DNA from: Rhodothermaceae bacterium
GTDB taxonomy: Bacteria; Bacteroidota; Rhodothermia; Rhodothermales; Bin80
Direction: 5' to 3'
Length of the DNA stretch: 59,257 bases
Assembly (NCBI GenBank): GCA_009841335.1
Contig: VXLY01000094.1
Coordinates: 1-59,257 of the forward strand
Shown here: piece after piece, positions 17,325 to 26,489 of the stretch
How positions within the stretch are numbered: the first letter of the stretch is position 1
Layout: each line of letters begins with the position of its first letter
Notes under the pieces: model-generated
Databases searched by the model: none
What the model saw: the letters and a program-made list of their open reading frames with translations, nothing else
What the model was told of the DNA's origin: nothing
Position numbers and translations under genes: made by a program

Positions 17325-17930
17325 ATGGCAGAATCCATTTACCCCAAGCGAAGTGCCGCTGTTGTCCGCACGACAAAAGAGACGGATATCTCAGTCAAGC
17401 TCACACTTGATGGAACTGGGCAGTACAAGAATCAAACTGGTGTAGGATTCCTGGATCATATGCTAGATCTCTTCGCGAAGCACGGTCAGTTTGATCTAGA
17501 AGCCACATGCAGCGGAGACCTGAACGTGGATGAGCACCACACCGTTGAGGATGTGGGAATCTGTCTTGGTCAGGCCCTGCGGAAGGCGTTGGGGGATAAA
17601 GCCCGGATTGCGCGCTACGGCCATGCCTATGTGCCCATGGATGAGGCATTGGCACGTACTGTTGTTGACCTTTCTGGACGATTCGCGATCCACTTTGAGA
17701 GTGAATTCGACCGTCCGACTGTGGGGGATTTGGCAACGGAACTCGTTCAACATTTCTGGTACAGCTTCGCCGAACACGCAGCCTGTACACTGCATATCAG
17801 TGTACCGTACGGCACAAACACGCATCACAAGATTGAAGCCATCTTCAAGTCCGCCGCGCGCGCACTCAACATGGCCACACAACAGAGTGCTACAAACGCG
17901 GTGATGCCATCAACCAAAGGGACACTCTAA
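17325..17930 (+). CDS. hisB: Imidazoleglycerol-phosphate dehydratase
   Basis: Removes water from imidazole glycerol phosphate to give imidazole acetol phosphate in histidine synthesis. The 201-residue monofunctional enzyme has the two metal-binding repeats, VDEHHTVEDVGICLG (about 68-82) and NTHHKIEAIFKSAARAL (about 166-182), and GFLDHMLDLFAKHG near residue 42. The N-terminal histidinol-phosphatase domain of enteric HisB is absent, as in most bacteria, so a separate phosphatase is needed. It opens the cluster hisB-proC-hisH-hisA-hisF and has its own upstream space opposite metG. Confidence 0.96.
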   Translation: MAESIYPKRSAAVVRTTKETDISVKLTLDGTGQYKNQTGVGFLDHMLDLFAKHGQFDLEATCSGDLNVDEHHTVEDVGICLGQALRKALGDKARIARYGHAYVPMDEALARTVVDLSGRFAIHFESEFDRPTVGDLATELVQHFWYSFAEHAACTLHISVPYGTNTHHKIEAIFKSAARALNMATQQSATNAVMPSTKGTL

Positions 17931-17937
17931 TACACTT

Positions 17938-18765
17938 ATGTCACTTTCTGATCAGACTATTACTGTCATCGGGGCGGGCAATATCGGTCGCGCCCTCGTT
18001 GGGGGATTGTTGGCGGGTAATTGCCTAGATCCATCTCAGATTCGCGCAACACGCCGAAATAAGTATGCCCTGGAGGACCTGAAAAAGGCTCTTCCTGGGG
18101 TAGGAGTGGGGACTGATAATCCTGCAGCAGTAAGCGGTGCTACTATCGTGGTCTTGGCTGTTAAGCCATCCAACTGGCTCGCTGTAGTAAAAGAAATCCG
18201 TGATCATGTGGGCCCGGAAGTTCTTATTGTTTCTGTACTAGCCGGACTTACAACTGCGCAAATTGGGCATGCATTCTCCCCGAATCAACCAATCATTCGC
18301 ACCATGCCCAATACACCTATGGTCGTAGACTGTGGGGCAACCGCCATATCTGCGGGAAGTACGGCCTCCGACGAACATATGGCCCTGGTACAAGAAATGT
18401 TTGAGGCTGTCGGTAATGTAGAGCGGGTTCCTGAATACCTCATGGATGCTGTGACAGGACTCAGCGGCAGTGGTCCGGCCTACGTCTACATGCTCATAGA
18501 GGCGCTGACTGATGCTGGAGTGAAGCAGGGACTGCCCCGCACGATCGCGTTCAGGCTGGCAAAGCAAACGGTGCTCGGAGCAGCCAGACTCGCTGATAAA
18601 ACCAACAAGCACCCTGCCATTTTACGCGACGAAGTAACTACACCTGGCGGTACTGCCATAGCCGCGATCGCGGAGTTGGAGAAACATGGTCTGCGTACTA
18701 TGTTCATCCATGCCGTTGCCACGGCAACTCAACGCTCCAAAGAACTCAGTCAGACCAGTGACTGA
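17938..18765 (+). CDS. proC: Pyrroline-5-carboxylate reductase
   Basis: Reduces pyrroline-5-carboxylate to proline with NAD(P)H. The 275-residue protein has the N-terminal dinucleotide motif VIGAGNIGRALVGGL, IIRTMPNTPMVV (about residue 120), and the family signature around DAVTGLSGSGPAYVYMLIEA (about 166-185). DEVTTPGGTAIAAIAELE follows near residue 225. It starts seven bases after hisB and ends five bases before hisH, so it is embedded in the histidine operon. That placement is unusual and suggests proline and histidine synthesis are expressed together here. Confidence 0.96.
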   Translation: MSLSDQTITVIGAGNIGRALVGGLLAGNCLDPSQIRATRRNKYALEDLKKALPGVGVGTDNPAAVSGATIVVLAVKPSNWLAVVKEIRDHVGPEVLIVSVLAGLTTAQIGHAFSPNQPIIRTMPNTPMVVDCGATAISAGSTASDEHMALVQEMFEAVGNVERVPEYLMDAVTGLSGSGPAYVYMLIEALTDAGVKQGLPRTIAFRLAKQTVLGAARLADKTNKHPAILRDEVTTPGGTAIAAIAELEKHGLRTMFIHAVATATQRSKELSQTSD

Positions 18766-18770
18766 CAACA

Positions 18771-19382
18771 ATGATCACGATCATCGACTATGGTATCGGC
18801 AACCTGCGCTCCATCGAAAGGGCCTTTCTGCACGTACGTCCCGATGTTGTTAGAACTGATGATCCAGACCTCATCCGTGCAGCCGATCATCTGGTTCTTC
18901 CGGGTGTAGGTGCGTTCGGTGCATGTATTCAGGAAGTCAGGCAACGGGGGCTGGAGCAACCTATTATGGAATCTGTCGCACGCCAAGTGCCCTTCATCGG
19001 AATCTGTGTAGGTATGCAAATGCTCTTTGAATCCAGTTCTGAACAGGGAGTGCACACTGGCCTGGGACTCCTGAAAGGATCCATCAAGGAGCTTCGCCCC
19101 TCTGATCCTACCCTGAAAATCCCGCATATGGGCTGGAATGTCGTTTCGCCCGTGAAGCACAATTCTCTTTTGAGCGGGCTGACTGCGGATGCTCGCTGCT
19201 ATTTTGCACATTCATTCTACGCGAGTGATGTATCTCCCGATAATGTGGTAGCTGTGACAGATTACGGGCATCCCGTGCCGGCGGTTGTTGCCCATAACAA
19301 TGTATATGGAGTGCAATTCCACCCGGAAAAGAGTCATGACGTTGGACTTCGGATTCTGGCTAATTTTGCCACGCTTGCATGA
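18771..19382 (+). CDS. hisH: Imidazole glycerol phosphate synthase, glutaminase subunit
   Basis: The glutamine amidotransferase subunit that supplies ammonia to HisF for closure of the imidazole ring, releasing AICAR. The 203-residue class I glutaminase has the nucleophile in FIGICVGMQMLFESS (Cys near residue 79). HMGWNVV follows, and GVQFHPEKSHD supplies the catalytic His and Glu near the C terminus. LPGVGAFGACI carries the oxyanion-side P-G-V-G motif. Its last four bases (ATGA) overlap hisA. Confidence 0.96.
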   Translation: MITIIDYGIGNLRSIERAFLHVRPDVVRTDDPDLIRAADHLVLPGVGAFGACIQEVRQRGLEQPIMESVARQVPFIGICVGMQMLFESSSEQGVHTGLGLLKGSIKELRPSDPTLKIPHMGWNVVSPVKHNSLLSGLTADARCYFAHSFYASDVSPDNVVAVTDYGHPVPAVVAHNNVYGVQFHPEKSHDVGLRILANFATLA

Positions 19383-20113
19383 TCTCCCCCATACCGGCCA
19401 TTGACCTGCTGAACGGCAACTGCGTGCGACTGATGCAGGGTGCCTACGATCAGGTAACGACTTACCATGACGACCCTATCATTGTGGCGCACCGATGGGA
19501 GTCATTGGGCGCACCATTCCTGCACGTCGTGGACCTGGATGCGGCACGTTCAGGTGGGCGCACCCACAATACTGCAATGATTGCATCTATTGCTCAGACG
19601 GTTAATATTCCAGTCCAGACCGGCGGAGGTATCCGTTCTGCAGCAGATGTGATCCGTGTGCTTGATCAGGGTATACACCGCGCGATCATTGGTACCTCGG
19701 CTGTCAAAAATCCTGCACTCATCAGCACGATGGTCGCAAGATACGGGGCTGACCGTGTTGCTGTTGGAATAGACGCCAAAAACGGGGAGGTGCGTGTAGA
19801 CGGCTGGACAAGCGGTACCGGTTTGTCTGCGCTTGATTTTGCCCAAGATATGGAGACACTAGGTGTTCGCCGAATCATATATACTGACATCGGTCGAGAC
19901 GGTACCTTGGTCGGGCCAAATCTTAACGCCTACCGAACTTTGGGCGTGCAGTTAAAGCATGCATGGCTGACGGCGAGTGGCGGGGTATCTGGACCTAAGG
20001 ACCTCACAGCACTGGCCGAACTTGAATCTATTGGAGTTGATTCCGTGATAATTGGCCGTGCTCTTTACGAGGGGAAGTTCGAGGGCTTTGAACTCTGGCC
20101 AACGAAGGCTTAG
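19379..20113 (+). CDS. hisA: ProFAR isomerase (HisA)
   Basis: Isomerises the aminoaldose ProFAR to the aminoketose PRFAR, the step before HisHF. The 244-residue half-barrel protein has IPAIDLLNGNCVRLMQG at its N terminus with the catalytic Asp. VQTGGGIRSAADV follows at about 77-89, and IIYTDIGRDGTLVGPN with the second catalytic Asp lies near residue 163. TASGGVSG and DSVIIGRALYEG form the phosphate-binding loops. The start overlaps hisH by four bases. Confidence 0.95.
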   Translation: MISPIPAIDLLNGNCVRLMQGAYDQVTTYHDDPIIVAHRWESLGAPFLHVVDLDAARSGGRTHNTAMIASIAQTVNIPVQTGGGIRSAADVIRVLDQGIHRAIIGTSAVKNPALISTMVARYGADRVAVGIDAKNGEVRVDGWTSGTGLSALDFAQDMETLGVRRIIYTDIGRDGTLVGPNLNAYRTLGVQLKHAWLTASGGVSGPKDLTALAELESIGVDSVIIGRALYEGKFEGFELWPTKA

Positions 20114-20311
20114 GGGGTACACCCAAGAAATCAGACTGTACAGATTGATTCGCGCATCAAGAAGAATAGACCGACAAGAATTGGACAAATCTTTCCATTA
20201 CCAATCGCAGCATCACATATCGATTTGCCTACCGTCAAGGCGTAACATGCCTATACTCCGCAACTGCAGTCTAATGTTGTTAACCCTGTTTCCCATTCCC
20301 AAACCCGGTGG

Positions 20312-21076
20312 ATGTCTATAGCCAAACGCATTATTCCCTGCCTGGATGTTGATCGCGGGCGTGTCGTTAAGGGCATCCAGTTCGTCAATCTTGTTGATGC
20401 CGGTGATCCACTAGAACAGGCGCATGTCTATAATTCAGAGGGCGCCGATGAACTGGTCTTTCTGGATATCACGGCAACCCACGAAGGACGGGGTATCATG
20501 CACGACGTCGTGCGTCAAACCGCCGAGCAAATCTTCATTCCCCTCACGGTTGGAGGTGGCATCCGAACCCTTGAGGACATGCGGCAGATGCTTCACGCCG
20601 GCGCCGACAAAGTTGCCATAAATTCTGCCGCAATCAAAAACCCCGGACTAATCTCAGAATGCGCAGGGGCATTCGGTGCCCAGTGTGTGGTCATCGCAAT
20701 AGACATGAAAAGACGCTCCCAGGGTGGCTGGGAAATCTATACGCACGGGGGGCGCCGTCCCACAGGAATAGACGGACTTGAGTGGGCGAAAGAAGCAGAA
20801 GAACGCGGAGCGGGCGAACTGCTTGTTACATCTATGGATCGGGATGGCACACAAATCGGATATGATCTGGAGCTCCTGCAGGCACTGGATGAGCTCGTTC
20901 AGCTTCCGGTTATTGCTTCTGGAGGGGCGGGCACGCTTGAGCATTTACGGGATGCTTTGCTCATTGGACGCGCCCATGCCGTTCTAGCCGCGTCAATGTT
21001 CCACTTCAAACAGGTCACCATCAACCAGGCAAAACAATTTCTGCACAATGCAGGAATAACCGTAAGGATGACGTAA
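20312..21076 (+). CDS. hisF: Imidazole glycerol phosphate synthase, cyclase subunit
   Basis: The TIM-barrel cyclase that joins ammonia from HisH to PRFAR. The 254-residue protein has [18 protein letters not shown] (catalytic Asp near residue 12), [17 protein letters not shown] (about 81), [19 protein letters not shown] (second catalytic Asp near 132) and [22 protein letters not shown] lies four bases before the ATG. A 198-nt gap separates it from hisA without an obvious extra gene, so it may have its own promoter or simply a longer spacer. hisI/hisE do not follow. Confidence 0.96.
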   Translation: MSIAKRIIPCLDVDRGRVVKGIQFVNLVDAGDPLEQAHVYNSEGADELVFLDITATHEGRGIMHDVVRQTAEQIFIPLTVGGGIRTLEDMRQMLHAGADKVAINSAAIKNPGLISECAGAFGAQCVVIAIDMKRRSQGGWEIYTHGGRRPTGIDGLEWAKEAEERGAGELLVTSMDRDGTQIGYDLELLQALDELVQLPVIASGGAGTLEHLRDALLIGRAHAVLAASMFHFKQVTINQAKQFLHNAGITVRMT

Positions 21077-21131
21077 GGTACTTGCGAACAAGGCCGTAAC
21101 ACATTATTCTTAGTTACCTGCCCATTCTGCT

Positions 21132-23768
21132 ATGCTCCGTCAATATCAAACCCTCGCGGTTCTTCTCGTGTTGGCAGCCTGCCAGACGCCTGGATCTCAG
21201 GAACCCACCATCCTGGCTACTTCTGACCTTCCGGCATACGAGCGATCACTTGACCATGCAGGCATCATTGAGAACTGGTCAGAGGAATTCTATCACCGTG
21301 GACTCCGTGTCTATCGTACAGCCTGCTTCAGCTGTCATGGAACACCTGACGTTCCCGGCACACTGCCCAACTCCCGACAGTTCTGGCAAGAGCCCTTCAA
21401 GTACGGAGACGACCCGCTCTCTCTGTACAACACGCTTACACGTGGGCGTGGGCTCATGCCGCCCCAAGTACAACTCACACCACAGGAAAAATACGCGGTG
21501 ATCCTGTTCATTCGCGAAGAGTTTTTGCGCGACCATAACCCGGAGGCCTTTTTCGAGGTAACAGAAGCTTATCTCAGCAGTCTGCCCGAAGGAGATTCGC
21601 TTGGACCTCCACCCACCCGAAAGACACCCTGGAAAGAAATGGATTACGGGCCATTTCTGATGAGAACCTACGAGATAGCACACGCATCAGACGGACCAAA
21701 AGGAATCAACCAGCGGGGCAGGCCCATCCCGAATGAAGATTTTCGCGATCGCAATTTTGCTTATAAAGGTATTGCGATCAGGCTAGATCCGGGCAAAGGA
21801 GGCGTCGCCGCGGGCAAGGCTTTTGCGCTGTTTGATCACGATCTCATGCGCCTGGCAGCTTTCTGGACCGGTGATGGCTTTATTGACTGGGAAGATATCC
21901 TTCTGGATGATCAGCATAATATTTTCCCCCGGATCGTTGGCGATCTGATCGTCGAAACGCCCATGACTCCGGGTTGGGTGAATCCTTCTACGGGCTCCAC
22001 GTTGGACCCACGTTTTCGTGCCGTCGACGGCCGCCAGTTTGGCCCGCTTTCCCGGGATTGGACGCATTATAAGGGCCTGTACGTGCACAATAACCGGATC
22101 ATAATTCACTACAGCGTCGGACAGGCGCGGGTGCTTGAATCCTATACTCTCAGGGAGGACACGCTGTTGGCCAGAACGCTGAACATTACAGGAGTGACTC
22201 GTCCGCTAACCCTACGCGCCGCGCCCGATAGCGTGGCACTAACTGCCACCCCTTCGTCTGCTGTGACACTCGCACAAGCAAATGGTATGCATCAGGTTAC
22301 GATCACGGCCGACACAAATTTTGAATTGGTATACGGGTCCGACGAAGCGGCACCTGGTCCACCCGAAAACCTGGAACCGTATACCCAGAGCGGACCAACC
22401 CAGGAGCTTCCCGTGCTTGAGTCCCCGATCGTGACAGGCACACAGGAAGGCTATGCGGCCGATGTGCTGACATTACCTCTTGCAAACCCCTGGAAGAGCA
22501 GAGTACGCCCAACCGCGATTGACTTTTTGGCCGACGGTGATGAGGCAGTTGTCACAACCATTGACGGTGAGGTGTGGCACCTCTCCGGTATTACCCAGGA
22601 AGAAGGAAACGTCGAATGGCGCCGCGTGGCTACTGGCCTTTTTCAACCCCTCGGGATTCGCGCCATCGGAGACGATTTGTATGTCGGAAGCCGTAATCAG
22701 ATTGCACGTCTGCACGACCTTAATGGCGATGGGCAGACGGATTACTACGAGAGCTTCAATAACGACCATCAGGTCACAGAACATTTTCATGAGTTTGCAA
22801 TGGGGCTGCAGACGGATGCAGACGGAAACTTTTACTATGCAAAGAGTGCCCGCCACGCCCGTCCCGCACTCATTCCCCAACACGGCACCTTGATTCGTGT
22901 GAGCGCCGATGGAAAAGAAAGCACCATCCTCGCCAATGGATTCCGCGCAGCCAATGGGGTTACACTTAATCCCGATGGCACCTTTATCGTGACCGACCAA
23001 GAGGGACATTGGAATCCGATGAATCGGATCAATATGGTAGAACCGGGAGGGTTTTATGGCAATATGTACGGCTACGGCGCGCCCCAAGACTCCTCAGATG
23101 AGGCCATGGTGGATCCATTGGTCTGGATTGACCAGAAATATGACCGTTCGCCCGCTGAATTGCTCTGGGCCGAAAGCGACCGCTGGGGACCACTGTCTGG
23201 CAAATTGCTCAACTTTTCGTACGGATATGGCCTGATATTTCTTGTAATGCCCCACTCTGTAGACGGTACACACCAGGCGGGCATTGTGGAGCTGCCGTTG
23301 TCCGCATTCCCAACCGGGATCATGCGAGGCCGTATGAATCCCCTCGATGGGCAGCTTTACGTCGCTGGGATGTCTGCGTGGGCAACTAGCCAAATGATGC
23401 AAACAGGAGGCCTGTATCGGATTCGGTATACCGGTGACGCAGTGCGTATGCCTGTTTCCATGCGCATGCTTGAAGGTGCCGTCGAGTTGACCTTTGCCAC
23501 CTCGCTGCAGGAAAGGGCCGCAACTCGCGCTGACAGTTATGAAGTGAATACCTGGCAGCTACTGCGCTCGCGACGCTACGGATCCGAGCGTCACGATATG
23601 CAGCGGCTCAGGATTTCAGATGTATCTCTGCGTGATTCTACTGTGCGAATCGGTCTCCCTGGTTTAGGACCAACCTGGATAATTGAGATAAAGTACAGTC
23701 TCATTGATTCGGAGGGAACAGCGTTTGATGGGGTCGTCCAGGGAACTGTCTACGCCCTCGAAAAATAG
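21132..23768 (+). CDS. Cytochrome c/DUF6797-like/beta-propeller lipoprotein
   Basis: An 878-residue exported lipoprotein. MLRQYQTLAVLLVLAAC is a signal with the lipobox LAAC. An N-terminal c-type heme site, TACFSCHGTPD, lies near residue 65, with GLMPPQVQLTPQEK supplying the axial Met (about 116). A DUF6797-like domain follows at about 165-460, with YKGIAIRLDPG and HYKGLYVHNNRIIIHYSVG. The C-terminal half is a propeller of the membrane-bound dehydrogenase type: FLADGDEAVVTTIDGEVW, HDLNGDGQTD and NGVTLNPDGTFIVTDQEGHW. Such proteins are abundant in Planctomycetes and related groups and are assumed to oxidise an unknown organic substrate at the cell surface. No PQQ-binding residues can be assigned. 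The gene starts 55 nt after hisF. Confidence 0.8.
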   Translation: MLRQYQTLAVLLVLAACQTPGSQEPTILATSDLPAYERSLDHAGIIENWSEEFYHRGLRVYRTACFSCHGTPDVPGTLPNSRQFWQEPFKYGDDPLSLYNTLTRGRGLMPPQVQLTPQEKYAVILFIREEFLRDHNPEAFFEVTEAYLSSLPEGDSLGPPPTRKTPWKEMDYGPFLMRTYEIAHASDGPKGINQRGRPIPNEDFRDRNFAYKGIAIRLDPGKGGVAAGKAFALFDHDLMRLAAFWTGDGFIDWEDILLDDQHNIFPRIVGDLIVETPMTPGWVNPSTGSTLDPRFRAVDGRQFGPLSRDWTHYKGLYVHNNRIIIHYSVGQARVLESYTLREDTLLARTLNITGVTRPLTLRAAPDSVALTATPSSAVTLAQANGMHQVTITADTNFELVYGSDEAAPGPPENLEPYTQSGPTQELPVLESPIVTGTQEGYAADVLTLPLANPWKSRVRPTAIDFLADGDEAVVTTIDGEVWHLSGITQEEGNVEWRRVATGLFQPLGIRAIGDDLYVGSRNQIARLHDLNGDGQTDYYESFNNDHQVTEHFHEFAMGLQTDADGNFYYAKSARHARPALIPQHGTLIRVSADGKESTILANGFRAANGVTLNPDGTFIVTDQEGHWNPMNRINMVEPGGFYGNMYGYGAPQDSSDEAMVDPLVWIDQKYDRSPAELLWAESDRWGPLSGKLLNFSYGYGLIFLVMPHSVDGTHQAGIVELPLSAFPTGIMRGRMNPLDGQLYVAGMSAWATSQMMQTGGLYRIRYTGDAVRMPVSMRMLEGAVELTFATSLQERAATRADSYEVNTWQLLRSRRYGSERHDMQRLRISDVSLRDSTVRIGLPGLGPTWIIEIKYSLIDSEGTAFDGVVQGTVYALEK

Positions 23769-24336
23769 CGAACCACATTCTAGTCTGGTTGTGAATGCTT
23801 CCGACAACTAGAATCAGCGCCACGCTTACTACTCCCGTGCCCAGGTCATTCTACTACAGCAAATCCAAAAGCCGATTTACCAACCGCTGCAACCACAATT
23901 CACCGACAACTTTTTCAGTCGCGAGGGTCAATAGTATAGAGAACCTAGTATTCGCCACCACCGGCCACGACCATGAACACAAGAAAGACGGTTACGTGCC
24001 GCCTACAACTGGCAATCTCGGCCATCAGCCTAGGTGCGGCATATACGAACCTCCCGTAACGTCCTCACGGGTATGCGACAAGATTGCAAGTCTCCAGAAT
24101 GATAGGACCACGGGGGCGGTTCAACAGAAGGCAAGCATTGCCACCTCCTGTGAATCCAGTGTGACTGTTTAGGCTGGGAGAGTGATATTTCCGTGATTAT
24201 TCGAGAAGAAACCTGAATGAATTCACTTGAGTCCTGAAACTATGCGATTATTATGCTATTTTAGCGGAGAGCATAATACAATGAGAATGATTACCGCCTT
24301 CTGTTCAGTTCGTGCTGGGATCCCGGAAATCAACCA
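23769..24336. other. 568-nt gap; short ORFs and an AT-rich inverted repeat
   Basis: No convincing gene was seen. A 28-codon frame at 23973-24059 begins like a signal peptide (MNTRKTVTCRLQLAISAISL) and stops at once. It may be the remains of an exported protein gene. The last 100 bases become AT-rich and hold the inverted repeat listed next, which probably belongs to the promoter region of the following gene. Confidence 0.45.
24249..24278. promoter_or_regulatory. Perfect 9-bp AT-rich inverted repeat upstream of the lipoprotein gene pair
   Basis: TATTATGCT at 24249-24257 and AGCATAATA at 24270-24278 are perfect complementary arms around a 12-base spacer. The repeat ends 58 bases before the ATG at 24337. 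It could be an operator for a dimeric regulator or a leader hairpin. No matching regulator gene is nearby. Confidence 0.4.
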
Positions 24337-25881
24337 ATGAAGCACCTTGATGTATTCCTGTGGGCAATGCTCGCAGTTCTGGTTTCTTCCTGTGTTTTCA
24401 CTTCAGCGGTCAATGTAGAGTTGCTGGATCCGAGCGAAACGGCGGGGACAACTGTCGAAACTCCGTTCAAGGCCTATCTGACCGATGGCAGGATAGCGGT
24501 ATTCGAGGATGGGGCTCGGGTAACGGCGGATTCTGTATTCGGTGCGGGAATCCTGTATTCGCTGGATCTGGCTGGCTCTGCTGCTATCGATGCACTTGCG
24601 GTTGCTGACCTAGTTGGCCTAGAGTCAGTTTCGACACAAATCCTCTGGGGCCAATCAATGCTTAACTCCATCGCCTATTTCGTTGGGGTACCTATTGTCA
24701 CATCTGCAGTTTTGCTCGCAATTTTTGGTTCGTGTCCCACCGTGTACTCGTTCGACGTGGAAGGAGAGGTCTTGGAAGCTGAGGCCTTCTCATACAGTAT
24801 CGCACCTCTCCTAGAGGGCAGAGACGTGGACCGGATCCAAGTTGGCGCAGATGCCGACGGTGTAGTGAAGCTCGAGCTGCGCAACGAAGCCCTAGAAACG
24901 CATTACATTAATCACCTCTCTCTACTAGAAGTACGCCACGAGGCAAACCAGGCCGCGTATCCGAATGAACAGGACCAAATCCTGGTCGTGGGCGACGTCT
25001 CCGAGGCCACGAGAGCGACCGACCGGGATGGATCAGATCGCCTTGAAGAATTGCGTGTCAAGGACGGTGTGGCTTTCAATTCCTCTGAACAACGCATCCG
25101 GGCTGTGACGGCCGAGGACTTCCGGGACTTTATTGAATTGGCCTTCCCTAAACCGGCCTCTGACTCTGCTGCGCTGGTTCTTCGCCTTCGCAACAGTCTG
25201 CTCAATACGGTTCTCTTTTATGACCTGATGCTTGCCGCCCAGGGCGCTGAGGCACTGGACTGGCTGGCTACGGACATGGCGAACATTGGACGAGCGGCGG
25301 AATTGGGGCTGTGGTTTCGCGAGACCATGGGACTCGAGGTCAGCGTGCTAGAACCGCAAGGGTGGAAGCGCGTCACGCGTCTTGCGGACACAGGGCCGCT
25401 GGCCTGGGACGAAGTGGCGGTTCAAATGCCGGTTCCCGAGGGCAATGAACTCCGCATACGACTCTCCTTCCTTGCCGATGCGTGGAGAATCGATTTCGCG
25501 GGTCTTGCGAAAGAGGCGGAATTAACAGAGCCGAACTCGGCTTCGTTCATTCATGTTGCGCCCATTAATAGGGCCCCCGATCCAGAGTTGGCTTCCAGGA
25601 TAGCGCAATCCGACGAAGACTATCTGGTGACACATCCATCGGTGGCGCTGTCCCTAGAATCGGCACCACTTGGAGCCTTTGCGGAGGGCAAGAGAACCTT
25701 CTTTCTTTCAAGCCAAGGCTATTACACGGAGTGGATCCGACCGGATTGGATCCGATCGGCTAACCCGCCCAAAAAATTCCGGCCTTCCGGTGAGACCATC
25801 GTGCGCCTAATGGAACAATGGCTGGAGGAGAAGGATGCATTTCAGTCAAAGTTCTTCGACACCCGCATCCCGGTGAGGTGA
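24337..25881 (+). CDS. Large lipoprotein of unknown function
   Basis: A 514-residue protein that matches no family I recognise. MKHLDVFLWAMLAVLVSSC is a signal peptide with a lipobox-like end (VSSC), so it is probably an outer-membrane lipoprotein. Residues 20-100 are strand-rich (KAYLTDGRIAVFEDGARV). A hydrophobic run at about 107-130 (MLNSIAYFVGVPIVTSAVLL) could be a second membrane segment. The C-terminal half is acidic and helical. ILSVG-like domain motifs or catalytic signatures are not seen. The next lipoprotein gene starts three bases after its stop, so they are cotranscribed and may work together. Confidence 0.7.
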   Translation: MKHLDVFLWAMLAVLVSSCVFTSAVNVELLDPSETAGTTVETPFKAYLTDGRIAVFEDGARVTADSVFGAGILYSLDLAGSAAIDALAVADLVGLESVSTQILWGQSMLNSIAYFVGVPIVTSAVLLAIFGSCPTVYSFDVEGEVLEAEAFSYSIAPLLEGRDVDRIQVGADADGVVKLELRNEALETHYINHLSLLEVRHEANQAAYPNEQDQILVVGDVSEATRATDRDGSDRLEELRVKDGVAFNSSEQRIRAVTAEDFRDFIELAFPKPASDSAALVLRLRNSLLNTVLFYDLMLAAQGAEALDWLATDMANIGRAAELGLWFRETMGLEVSVLEPQGWKRVTRLADTGPLAWDEVAVQMPVPEGNELRIRLSFLADAWRIDFAGLAKEAELTEPNSASFIHVAPINRAPDPELASRIAQSDEDYLVTHPSVALSLESAPLGAFAEGKRTFFLSSQGYYTEWIRPDWIRSANPPKKFRPSGETIVRLMEQWLEEKDAFQSKFFDTRIPVR

Positions 25882-25884
25882 GCA

Positions 25885-26379
25885 ATGACGAGCATACATC
25901 TGGCGTCGATCCGTAGCGGTTTTATCGTTGCTTTGGTCCTGTTGCTGGGAGCTGGCTGTGGGGTGACCCAATCTCAAGTCTATACGCCGCGAAAAAAGGG
26001 GTTTATCGCACCAGCCCGGACCACCGTACTCCCCACAGGGACCGCTGTCTCGCTCAGAATCAGGAGCGATGGCTCTGCTCACCGTCTGAGGGGAGAGCTC
26101 ATCGAAGTTAGAACGGATGGATTCATTATACTGAGTGAAACCTCATCTCTGCTGACACTGGTTCCTTACGACCTGATGACGAGAATGCGGTTCGGAACCG
26201 ACGTGGGCATTAGCAGGAACATCAACAGGCACCGCGGTATCCCTCCGTTGAAGGAGGATCCCTTGCGCCAGACCGTGCTGGCTCGGTACAGCCGCTACCC
26301 CTTCGGACTCGGCGACGCGCAGCTCCAGCTGCTTCTTGATGCGCTCGGGCAATCTGGGCTCGTCATATTCGAATCCTGA
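25885..26379 (+). CDS. Small lipoprotein of unknown function
   Basis: A 164-residue protein with a signal peptide ending in the lipobox LGAGC (about residues 20-25). The mature part begins with a short beta-rich domain, PTGTAVSLRIRSDGSAHRLR followed by GELIEVRTDGFIILSE and then LVPYDLMTRMRFG. This looks like a small SH3- or Sm-like barrel of a kind often seen in exported Bacteroidota proteins. The family is not recognised. It starts three bases after the larger lipoprotein gene, with GGTGAG across the junction as a likely ribosome site. Confidence 0.65.
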   Translation: MTSIHLASIRSGFIVALVLLLGAGCGVTQSQVYTPRKKGFIAPARTTVLPTGTAVSLRIRSDGSAHRLRGELIEVRTDGFIILSETSSLLTLVPYDLMTRMRFGTDVGISRNINRHRGIPPLKEDPLRQTVLARYSRYPFGLGDAQLQLLLDALGQSGLVIFES

Positions 26380-26489
26380 TGGCACAGACGGCAGGCATGG
26401 TACCAACCGGGAACCGATTCTGACAGAAAGTACCGAATGGAACCAGCCGTCCTGTCAAACTTGGCACCATCCGATTCAGGCTTGCAAAG

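Noticed and set aside
20114-20311. A missing his gene between hisA and hisF
   Set aside because: The 198-nt spacer has no frame with histidine-pathway motifs. It is only a spacer.
23795-24172. 125-codon plus-strand ORF after the first large cytochrome gene
   Set aside because: No signal, motif or ribosome site, and a composition (Thr, Asn, Ser, Arg) typical of a random frame.
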